NCBI GenBank assembly: GCA_965227145.1
Contig: OZ245730.1
Coordinates: 2,604,001 to 2,668,000, forward strand
From: JACKAQ01 sp965227145
GTDB lineage: Bacteria > Calditrichota > Calditrichia > RBG-13-44-9 > J075
Length of the DNA: 64,000 bases
Direction of reading: 5' to 3'
Positions 44,591 through 52,365 of the stretch are shown here, piece by piece. The stretch's first letter is position 1. Each line of letters starts with the position of its first letter. Position numbers and translations under genes: made by a program. The notes beneath the pieces are model-generated. The model was not told the origin of the DNA and searched no databases. It saw nothing but the letters and a program-made list of their open reading frames with translations.

Positions 44591-46087
44591 ATGAACAGAA
44601 AAGAATTCCTAAAAACAAGCCTTCTGATGGGAGCCGCTTCGGTTCTGACATCATGGATTCCCAAACACTTGCTGGCGGGTAATGATCCCAAACAAAATCT
44701 ACCGTGGATACCAAAGGGGGGCGCCACTATCGCAGAGTTAAATGCAATAGTTGAAGCGTATTACGGTGATCCTGATGATGTCAGCGATGTTGGGCGCGCC
44801 CGCAAAATGCAGGCATTAATCATGGAGCTAGCCATCAAGGCGAAGACCCGAAATCCAAACTTTCAGGTTGTTCCGCAAGACACTTTGGAATATGCCCATA
44901 TCGATGGAAATGCAGATAATGAATACGATTGGCATCTTCTTAACTTGCTCGATGGGTGGGGAATAGAAAATTTCAGCCCAACAACTGTGACCCGGCTGGC
45001 AAACCTGACCAAGGTAGGCATAAAGGGCACCGCAAACACCAATGGAAGCACCGTGCAAGCCGTTGCCGAAAACCAGAAAATTGCCGCAGAGAATAATATT
45101 CTTTGGCACCCGCGCTTAAGTGCGGAAGTGTATCAATCACCGGAGATCGGAAATCCCGGCTATATGCCAATATATTCGCCGTCCTCCAATAGTTACAATA
45201 TCATCCATCATCCGGTACCTGCCGGTGTAACTCACACCATAAACAGTAACAATGTCGAAAGTATGATGGATGCGAAAAACTATCTATACATGATCAGCAC
45301 CGGTAAATACACGAATTGGCCGGACTGGGAAGCCAATCCTGCCGGTCGGCTCGATATCACCGACACTGCCGGTTATCTGGCTCCGTTTAAAGGCGGAAGA
45401 TTCCAACCGACCGGTACACCGGAGGTAGTTGCCAAAGCCATTGCAGAACACGGGAAAGAATGGGACTTTTTTTGGGTGGCGAAAGGCTACACGCAAGATG
45501 AAGGCCGGAAGGCGTATATCGAGGAACTCGCGGCTTCTGAGTGGGATGTGTTTTATATAGATGCACATTACGGCGGTGAATCCCTATCCAAGGAAGAGGT
45601 TGAAGCCCTTAAATGGAAACCTCATGGCGGCAGACGGCAGGTTATCGCGTATTTGAGTATCGGCACCACAGAATCGTACCGCTGGTATGCCGATGCGGTC
45701 ATGGTTGAGCCCGGCACACGATCTTTCCGCCGCGGCACTGTTGAAAACGGCACATTTATACCCGCCCGCGAAAGATTTGGGGATGCCAGTATCCCAAATT
45801 GGATGTTATGGGCGGCTTACCGCGGACAATACGCCAGTGAATCCACCCCGATTTGGTGGCATCCTGAATGGCGAGACATTATTATCAGAGGCGGCAGCCC
45901 GTATAAAAGCCCCAATCATAATCATTCCCAGTTTCCGGATGGCAGATCCTCCATTGACAGGATTGTTGATATGGGATTTGACGGCGTGTATTTAGACAAC
46001 GTGAGCAGAGCTACCTCGTCCCGTGATAATTGGACGGCATTACAGGCTTACAATAATGCACATCCCCGGTGGTATTTGAAACCGTAG
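44591..46087 (+). CDS. Exported GH114-like (TM1410-type) endo-alpha-1,4-polygalactosaminidase candidate
   Basis: A 498-aa protein. The N-terminus NRKEFLKTSLLMGAAS resembles a twin-arginine signal with RK instead of RR. The C-terminal 200 residues carry GH114/TM1410 features: RQVIAYLSIGTTESYRWY, PIWWHPEWRDIII and MGFDGVYLDNVSR, whose Asp lies at the end of a TIM-barrel strand. The first 280 residues form another unassigned domain; DVFYIDAHYGG near its end suggests a second barrel strand. GH114 enzymes cleave polygalactosamine, as in fungal Pel-type polymers. Flanking DUF4832 proteins may act on the same polysaccharide. AAAGGAAA precedes the ATG. Confidence 0.72.
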   Translation: MNRKEFLKTSLLMGAASVLTSWIPKHLLAGNDPKQNLPWIPKGGATIAELNAIVEAYYGDPDDVSDVGRARKMQALIMELAIKAKTRNPNFQVVPQDTLEYAHIDGNADNEYDWHLLNLLDGWGIENFSPTTVTRLANLTKVGIKGTANTNGSTVQAVAENQKIAAENNILWHPRLSAEVYQSPEIGNPGYMPIYSPSSNSYNIIHHPVPAGVTHTINSNNVESMMDAKNYLYMISTGKYTNWPDWEANPAGRLDITDTAGYLAPFKGGRFQPTGTPEVVAKAIAEHGKEWDFFWVAKGYTQDEGRKAYIEELAASEWDVFYIDAHYGGESLSKEEVEALKWKPHGGRRQVIAYLSIGTTESYRWYADAVMVEPGTRSFRRGTVENGTFIPARERFGDASIPNWMLWAAYRGQYASESTPIWWHPEWRDIIIRGGSPYKSPNHNHSQFPDGRSSIDRIVDMGFDGVYLDNVSRATSSRDNWTALQAYNNAHPRWYLKP

Positions 46088-46204
46088 CTCAGGCCAAGAA
46101 TGGGCTAAACTTCAATAAATATTAGACATTGTGTAAATTTGAGGGCTGAACGGAACCGAAGCCCGGAGGCTAAAGCCCAAGAAATATTAGATAAGGAACC
46201 CAAA

Positions 46205-47938
46205 ATGAAACTCAAAATCACATTTCTTCTGTTATGTCTGGTTATGAGCGTTGTAAACGCTCAGGACAATCTGGTGCCACAGGCGCTTAATTATACAGAA
46301 AATCCGATTGACATTCCGAATCCGGACAGAGGCTTTTACAGACCCCAAAGCTATGTCATTCCGGTCGATAGCGGAACGCCGGGATTTCCTGATTTGGGAG
46401 CCGTTATCAGCGGCACCACGGTCTTTGTGAATGCCAGTATCGTTTATATGGAATTTGACCTGCGAAATTTTTCCTCGAATGCCCCGCTCAACGGAATGCC
46501 CTTAGGGCCCTGGAGTGCGGAAGGTGCGCTTCCGCCGGATTACGGAACAACGCAGCCCTTAACACCCGCAGCACTCGATTACGTAAGGACAGCACTTCAA
46601 CGCGTAAGAAAAAGCCAGGCTGTTGCCATCGTGAAATTTAGTTATGACGGACGCGGCTATACGTATAACAATCGTGACGGATATGACCAATTCATTCATG
46701 ATTGCGAACCGGGGGCGCCACAAGGCCGGGTTTGGTATGAAACAGGTGTTGCTACAGAATCTGATTTATGCGGTATCCCCGGTCATGAGGACAAAAACTG
46801 GGTGCAATATCATCTCTGGCAGCTTGGCGATGTGTTTGGCGAATTCGAAGACTGCATCATGGTCGTGAAAGCGGGTATCTTTGGTCCGTGGGGCGAAATG
46901 CACTCGTCATCCTATGCGAGAACCGCGGATGGTTACCACTGGCTGTTGAAAGCGTTGCTGGACTATGTGCCTGCATCCCGTTCAATTTTGGTACATGCGG
47001 GCGGCGTCATGGCATGGCATAACGTTGAGTATGGCACCAATTATAGCTTTTCCAATTTAATGCCAGCCCCGGCACGCGGAACTCCGGCACAGCGTTTCGG
47101 GATGTTCAACGATAGTTATTCGGCCGGCTCCAGCAGCAACAATTATAGCGACAACGGTTCGCTTTCCGAAGGCTATACACTCATTGGCGGCGATTTTGAT
47201 CGCAATGCTGCTTTAACCTGGATGAGAAATCAAAATAACTTCTATGGCGGTGAATCCGTTGGGCCCGGTTCTGACGACAATATCTATCCCCGATTTCCAA
47301 ACGTTCTCAATGAAGCCGCTTATGTGCAAACAACGCATTTGAATACCAGCTGGAACCGGCGCACTTATAAGCTGTGGGGCGATTTTGTGTATAACGAAGA
47401 AAATGTCACCGCACCGTTTACGTCGCCACACGATGGCGTGACCCGAACGGCAATCTTTGACCCGGTTTATGACGGCAGAAACGGAATGGAATATATTCGT
47501 GACAGATTGGGCTACCGGTTGGTGCTGCGCGAAGCGAAAGCCAGTGAACAGGTCAAACAGAATGGCACCCTGAGATTTGCAGGAAAGATTCAAAACGTCG
47601 GCTTTGGTAATATCGTCAACAAGAAAAATGTGTGGGTTATTCTGAAAGCCAAAGACGGTTGCAACACCTACACGGCGCTTACGAACCTCGACGCAAGAGA
47701 TTGGCAACCGGACCTGGACAGCCGGGCAACGAATACCGCTGCATGGCGTGATTTGAGCTTCTCAATGGACATGAGCGCATTTGGCAAGGTGCCTGCCGGT
47801 GACTATGACATTTACCTTAAGATCAATGATCCTAAAGAAACGAGCCCTAACAAACGTTGTATACAATTTGCGAATCACGGTATTTGGAATACTTCCCTTA
47901 GCGCTAACTTAATTGGTTCGACGAAAGTTGTCCCGTAG
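46205..47938 (+). CDS. Secreted DUF4874/DUF4832 protein (copy 2)
   Basis: A 577-aa exported protein and paralogue of the gene at 42150. Matching stretches are ENPIDIPNPDRGFYRP, KNWVQYHLWQL, FGPWGEMHSSSYA, RGTPAQRFGMFNDS and RLGYRLVLREAKASE, and the last 60 residues are nearly the same (RATNTAAW, INDPKETSPNKR, NLIGSTKVVP). It lacks about 160 residues present in copy 1, mainly between the DUF4874 opening and the DUF4832 core. The ATG at 46205 has AGGAA upstream and starts the signal peptide. The pair probably arose by local duplication, and the GH114-like gene was inserted or retained between them. Confidence 0.85.
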   Translation: MKLKITFLLLCLVMSVVNAQDNLVPQALNYTENPIDIPNPDRGFYRPQSYVIPVDSGTPGFPDLGAVISGTTVFVNASIVYMEFDLRNFSSNAPLNGMPLGPWSAEGALPPDYGTTQPLTPAALDYVRTALQRVRKSQAVAIVKFSYDGRGYTYNNRDGYDQFIHDCEPGAPQGRVWYETGVATESDLCGIPGHEDKNWVQYHLWQLGDVFGEFEDCIMVVKAGIFGPWGEMHSSSYARTADGYHWLLKALLDYVPASRSILVHAGGVMAWHNVEYGTNYSFSNLMPAPARGTPAQRFGMFNDSYSAGSSSNNYSDNGSLSEGYTLIGGDFDRNAALTWMRNQNNFYGGESVGPGSDDNIYPRFPNVLNEAAYVQTTHLNTSWNRRTYKLWGDFVYNEENVTAPFTSPHDGVTRTAIFDPVYDGRNGMEYIRDRLGYRLVLREAKASEQVKQNGTLRFAGKIQNVGFGNIVNKKNVWVILKAKDGCNTYTALTNLDARDWQPDLDSRATNTAAWRDLSFSMDMSAFGKVPAGDYDIYLKINDPKETSPNKRCIQFANHGIWNTSLSANLIGSTKVVP

Positions 47939-47944
47939 ATTATA

Positions 47945-48205
47945 TCGACAAAGGCATACCCAAAAGAACGTTGGCAGTGTAATTCAAATGCAGAAAATGC
48001 CAGTCAACAAATGTTGTAAAAATGGCTCGAATGTTGTGGGTAATCCCAGATTCTAATGCAATTACTGCGGGTTTATCGGTGTCATCAAATCCTTGCGAAA
48101 ATCCTCGGCAAACACGGTCAGACGATCGGAGCCATCCGGACATTGCGAACCACAGCATCCGTGGCAAAAGACGGCCACCGCTGCATACTGGAAATTATCG
48201 AATAT
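47945..48205 (+). pseudogene. Decayed KH-domain gene (khpA-like remnant)
   Basis: From 48056 one frame reads LLRV...KILGKHGQTIGAIRTL...VAKDGHRCILEIIE, which lines up with the intact KhpA encoded at 63686 (ELRV...KVIGQYGQT...LEILE) and keeps the KH GxxG loop. The 105 bp before it are the right length for the missing N-terminus but have stops in every frame and no credible start. A two-residue insertion also sits before the GxxG. It is best read as a broken second khpA copy. Its closeness to inverted repeats supports rearrangement. Confidence 0.5.
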
Positions 48206-48225
48206 CAAACCAACTCAGGAAAACA

Positions 48226-48291
48226 ACTGCAGCCGGGTTCTCTCCTTAGAAACCTCCCTCCTAAATTATTTTAATTAAGCCCGGCTGCAGT
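48226..48291. repeat. Long inverted repeat, 12-bp arms
   Basis: ACTGCAGCCGGG and CCCGGCTGCAGT are perfect complements separated by 42 nt. The arm is GC-rich in an otherwise AT-rich stretch, immediately after the KH remnant. No T-tract follows at once, though TATTATTAA does. It could be a terminator or a scar of a mobile element. Confidence 0.6.
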
Positions 48292-48888
48292 ATTATTAAA
48301 CCATCTGTTTTATTCTTCGCAGGGATGCCCCCGACGAGAATACTGTCTGAGCCGGGACGGCGAGTTTGATGTTCCGGAAGAACATCATCCGCGCGTATGC
48401 TGGAAGCATGTAAGCCGGATAATACGGACAGCCCTCCATTCTTTTTTAGTCCACGCCAGTCGGTCCGGCAAAGACATTACGAAGTCATCAAGCATTCCCT
48501 ATATGAAAAGCGCATCCAGATACTCAGGAGACAGTAATGCTTCCCGTTTTACCCTTGCTGATTTCAGCGTCAAAAATCTGAACGAAAATTTCTCTCAACC
48601 CTGTCGTATCGATTTTAGCGAAGAAATGATCCATTTTGGCAAGCGCGGTGGCAGCCGCCTGTTGATACATCTCAACATGCTCAATGGTTATATTGTCGAA
48701 CTGCCTTTCGGCAATCAACTTGAGTCAGCCCCTCCGCCGGATTCACTCGACAGCGAATTTGGCTACACAACTTGCTTTCTTTTTGATCACGTATTGCCAG
48801 TGCAATAATGATATTGAACGAATAAAAGCTTTTTTCAGGACTGCGGATATATTAGTTTTAACAGTCAGTTTATTAAACAGGATGAAAA
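48292..48888 (+). other. Gene-poor stretch with possible decayed coding remnants
   Basis: Nearly 600 bp without a gene I can support. A 101-codon frame (48503-48808) has neither a good Shine-Dalgarno nor recognisable motifs, and a 64-codon frame lies opposite to it. A short frame around 48448-48528 looks like coding sequence but is cut by stops. I read the region as debris from genes lost between the DUF4832 block and the metal-efflux operon. Confidence 0.4.
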
Positions 48889-49242
48889 TTGATCAAATTA
48901 TTCACCACAAATAAAAACACCATCCGGCAATTTGCATGGCTCATGCTTTTGTTCCAAATTTCAGGCTTGTTTTATTGTGGCGAAAAAGATTGTTTCCACG
49001 GCGAAAATGACGATGCCTGCCAAACCATGCTGTGCAGCTCAATGGACAATCTCGGAGAATCGCAGCAAACCTCGCCGCATCCACAGGAAGACGCCTGCCA
49101 TTGCATGTGCCAGATCACTTATAACATCCATTCTGCCGGCGATTTAGCGTATTTCTTTACCGTCGAAATTTTTGCAGATACGCAACCGGCAGTCCGGATA
49201 ACCCTTCCCCCGTTTGGCATTGATCACATCCCCAGAGCCTGA
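48889..49242 (+). CDS. Small exported Cys/His-rich protein leading the metal-efflux operon
   Basis: A 117-aa protein I cannot name. After a hydrophobic segment (about 14-29), the residues are rich in possible metal ligands: CGEKDCFHGENDDAC, CSSM, and HPQEDACHCMC. The C-terminal 35 residues are more ordinary. The start is a TTG at 48889, with AGGA 7 nt upstream; an in-frame ATG lies further in at the hydrophobic segment. It is located 163 bp before the CzcC-type gene. By position and composition it could be a periplasmic metal chaperone or sensor for the efflux system. Confidence 0.6.
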   Translation: MIKLFTTNKNTIRQFAWLMLLFQISGLFYCGEKDCFHGENDDACQTMLCSSMDNLGESQQTSPHPQEDACHCMCQITYNIHSAGDLAYFFTVEIFADTQPAVRITLPPFGIDHIPRA

Positions 49243-49405
49243 AATTTCCCACCTGAATTGAATCACGATTAACATCGGCAGAACAATTATTTTTGCCTGA
49301 CTTTTTTGCGCCCGGCAGCAGTCATCTGTTGCAACTTGGTGTTGTACAATATTTTTCAACAGATTTTTGTCATTGCAAACCCGGGTAATTACAGGAGAAC
49401 CATGA

Positions 49406-50659
49406 ATGGGAAAACGCATTTTCATTTGGATGGCTGCGTTTGCATTGGTTTGCTGCACGCCAACATACGTTATTTCACAGAATAGCAGCAAGTTAACGCT
49501 CCAATCCGCATTGTCGATTGCAGAGAAAAACGATCATCATCTGAAAAGCGTGCGCCACGAAGCGGATGCTGTCAAAGTCGGTGGTTGGTCGGAATGGTGG
49601 CCGGATGATCCGAAAGTTGCCGTGGAATGGGAAGGTATTCCGTCTGGCTCCGGGCTGGATAAATACGAAGAACGCCGGATCACCGTATCGCAGGAAATTG
49701 AATTGCCCTGGAATATTTACTGGCGCAACCGCCTTTCCGCACACCGGTCGAACGCTGCGGATATGCGGTTCGAAAGCAAAAAAACGGCAACCCGGAGCGC
49801 AGCAATCATCGCGTATGTTCGCTATCAGGCGGCAGCCGGAAACCTGCAACTTGCGGAAAAGCGGATGAAACTAGCCGGGGAATTTCTCGAAAAAGCCCGG
49901 ATCCGGCGCGATGCCGGAGAGGCGGCAGCGATTGAAGTGGTGCGCGCACAGGTTGAACTGGCGCGGGCGGAAAACCAGCACCGGGACATGGAAAGCAGCC
50001 GAATTTCAGCACAGGCAAAGCTGAATCTGTTGCTCGCACGAAAACCGGATCAGCCAATTTTCCTGCAGGATTCGCTGGTTTATCGGCGATTTGTTCCGGT
50101 GCCGGAAAGTCTGCAAGCCAACGCGATGGAATCGCATCCGCTGATCAGGGAATCCGGGGATCGCGTAAAAGCGGCACAACAATTTCGCAAGCTGAGTTGG
50201 GGCAACATTCTGCCATCGATAGAACTGTCCGGTTTCCGGCAAAAAGTCACCGGAAATTCAGATTTTTATGGGATGGAAATCGGCGTAAAAATCCCGCTGT
50301 GGTTTGCCTTCCGCCAGCGAAACGATATTCGGGAAGCATCGGCGCTGCTCGCTGCCAGCGAATCGCAGTTCGACGACATCAAATTGCAGCTTGCGGCGGA
50401 AATTGAGCGGTTGTTTGCCCGGTTTATCGCCGCTCGGGAAAAAGCGGAAGACTACCGGAATGCATTACTTGCACCCGCGAACGAGGTATTCCGCATTGCC
50501 CGGCGCAGCTACGAAACCGGTGAAGCCGGTTATCTGCAACTGCTCGAAGCACAGCAAACCCTGGTCGATGTGCGGTTGGGATACATCCAAACGCTGGAAG
50601 AATATTACACCGCGATTGCCGAACTGGAGGCAGCCGCCGGATTCCGGATTCTGGAATAA
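49406..50659 (+). CDS. TolC/CzcC-type outer-membrane efflux protein
   Basis: A 417-aa outer-membrane channel protein. A signal peptide (to about residue 25) precedes two repeats of the OEP fold made of long amphipathic helices: ALSIAEKNDHHLKSVRHEADAV in the first, and EIERLFARFIAAREKAEDYRNALLAPANEVFRIARRSYETGEAGYLQLLEAQQTL in the second, broken here by no gap. It forms the exit duct for the RND pump encoded downstream. ATG at 49406 is preceded by AGGAGA; an overlapping ATG 4 nt earlier is out of frame. The order OEP, adaptor, pump matches czcCBA operons. Confidence 0.9.
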   Translation: MGKRIFIWMAAFALVCCTPTYVISQNSSKLTLQSALSIAEKNDHHLKSVRHEADAVKVGGWSEWWPDDPKVAVEWEGIPSGSGLDKYEERRITVSQEIELPWNIYWRNRLSAHRSNAADMRFESKKTATRSAAIIAYVRYQAAAGNLQLAEKRMKLAGEFLEKARIRRDAGEAAAIEVVRAQVELARAENQHRDMESSRISAQAKLNLLLARKPDQPIFLQDSLVYRRFVPVPESLQANAMESHPLIRESGDRVKAAQQFRKLSWGNILPSIELSGFRQKVTGNSDFYGMEIGVKIPLWFAFRQRNDIREASALLAASESQFDDIKLQLAAEIERLFARFIAAREKAEDYRNALLAPANEVFRIARRSYETGEAGYLQLLEAQQTLVDVRLGYIQTLEEYYTAIAELEAAAGFRILE

Positions 50660-50714
50660 TGGCGCGTCGGGATGCAATTGCACGCCCGATTGACAATTAA
50701 AAAGGAGCATGATT

Positions 50715-52289
50715 ATGAAACATAAATTTTCAGCAACAACATTTTACAGGCTGATTTTGGCGTTGCTTTTTGCAGCAATTTTTGCGGGCTGCGGCAATGA
50801 ATCAGCCGAAAAACCGCAAAGCCAGACAGACGCAACACAGGTTGCGTTGTGCAGTGCGCATCAGCTACCGGTCAGCGATTGCTTTATGTGCGATCCGGCG
50901 TTGCGGGACCCCGAACGGCTGTGGTGCAAAGAGCACGATCGATACGAAGATCGCTGTTTTATCTGCCACCCGGAGATAAAGGAAGCCGGTCGCCTGTGGT
51001 GCCGGGAGCATAATTTATATGAGGACGAATGCTTTTTCTGCCATCCGGAACTGAAAACGAAAACAGAAACCGGAACGCCGGAGCAATCTGCAACCGGACA
51101 AACGGGGGATGCAAACACGCTCACCGGAAACGAATTGTTCTGCGGTGAACACAACCTCATCGAAAACGAATGCGGCATCTGCCACCCGGATTTGGCGGGT
51201 GAGTTGCGTGTCGGGCAGGGATTGAAAATCCGCTTCGAATCTGCGGCATCCGCCGCCAAAGCGGGTGTCCGGTTCACAAAACCCGTGGAAGGTTCGGCGT
51301 TTGCCGGAATGGCGTTTCTCGGGCAGGTCAGATACAACCAGAATCGCTACGCCCGAATAACGCCGCTGGCATCCGGTGTCGTCCAGCGTGTGTTGAGCGA
51401 CGTTGGCGATACCGTCAAAAAAGGTGACGTTTTGGTGGAACTCGCTTCGCCGGAAATCGCGGCAGCAAAAAGCCGTTATCTGACCGCGCTGGCGAACCTG
51501 TCATTAAAAGAAGCGGCATTCAACCGGAAACAATCGCTGATCAACGAAAAAATTGCGGCGCAGCAGGATTTTGAGCAGGCAACATCCGAATACGAGATTG
51601 CAAAAATGACCGCCGATACCGAACATCAACAGTTGCTGAATTTTGGGTTTAGCGAAAAGCACGTTTTGCAAATCGCGCAGTCCGGTTCGGCGTCATCCAC
51701 GCTGCAGGTGATCGCGCCGTTTTCGGGTACGATTGTGGAACGCAGCGCGGTGATCGGCGAGCTGTCGCAGCCCGGTGACATGCTGTTTGCGCTGGCGGAG
51801 CTTTCGACCATGTGGCTGGATCTTTCCATTCCGGAAGACCGGATCGCTAACATTGCGCCGGGTGATCCGGTGGAAGCGACCTTCGAAGCGCTGCCGGAAG
51901 AAATTTTTGCGGGTAACATCACCTGGCTGGCTGCCGGACTGGACGAAAACACCCGCATGCTCAAAGCACGTGCGATTATTCCCAATCCGGGCGCAAAGCT
52001 GAAACACGGGTTTTACGGACAGGTGCAAATCACGCCGCAACGGGCGTTTAGCAGCCTGATGGTGCCGGAGGAATCGCTGCATCATTTTGAGAAAAAGCCT
52101 TTCGTTTTCGCCCGGGTCGCGGATGATCTGTTCGAAGTTCGCCGGGTGGAAATCGCCGGGAAAAACGGCGGTTCGGTGGAAATTATTGCCGGATTGTCGC
52201 CGGAAGATCAGATCGTTTCTGCCCGCAGTTTCACCGTAAAATCGGAATTTCTGAAAGCACGCCTCGGTGCCGGATGTGTTGATGAGTAA
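50715..52289 (+). CDS. CzcB-type membrane fusion protein with four Cys/His repeats
   Basis: A 524-aa lipoprotein adaptor. IFAGC places the lipidated Cys at residue 26. Then come four repeats of the pattern CxxH-x6-CxxC-[HD]P (C46-C59, C71-C84, C96-C109, C143-C156), a form that should bind Zn2+ or a similar metal. The rest is the standard HlyD/CzcB core: a lipoyl half (SGVVQRVLSDVGDTVKKGDVL), an alpha-hairpin (about 250-310), and beta-barrel and membrane-proximal domains. It links the inner-membrane pump to the outer channel. GGAG lies 7 nt before the ATG at 50715, whereas an ATG at 50709 is too close to it. Confidence 0.9.
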   Translation: MKHKFSATTFYRLILALLFAAIFAGCGNESAEKPQSQTDATQVALCSAHQLPVSDCFMCDPALRDPERLWCKEHDRYEDRCFICHPEIKEAGRLWCREHNLYEDECFFCHPELKTKTETGTPEQSATGQTGDANTLTGNELFCGEHNLIENECGICHPDLAGELRVGQGLKIRFESAASAAKAGVRFTKPVEGSAFAGMAFLGQVRYNQNRYARITPLASGVVQRVLSDVGDTVKKGDVLVELASPEIAAAKSRYLTALANLSLKEAAFNRKQSLINEKIAAQQDFEQATSEYEIAKMTADTEHQQLLNFGFSEKHVLQIAQSGSASSTLQVIAPFSGTIVERSAVIGELSQPGDMLFALAELSTMWLDLSIPEDRIANIAPGDPVEATFEALPEEIFAGNITWLAAGLDENTRMLKARAIIPNPGAKLKHGFYGQVQITPQRAFSSLMVPEESLHHFEKKPFVFARVADDLFEVRRVEIAGKNGGSVEIIAGLSPEDQIVSARSFTVKSEFLKARLGAGCVDE

Positions 52290-52365
52290 GGGAAAAAGGA
52301 TAAAAGGTAAAGGATAAAGTGAGTTAAAAGCCAATAGCTAAAAATGCCAATAAAGGTAATTCCGA

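Noticed and set aside
48448..48528. Possible transposase fragment (HYEVIKHSLYEKR-like reading)
   Set aside because: Resemblance to transposase helix-turn-helix leaders is faint, and the frame is only about 30 codons.
48503..48808. 101-codon plus-strand frame before the metal-efflux operon
   Set aside because: No ribosome-binding site, no recognisable domain, and surrounding sequence looks decayed.
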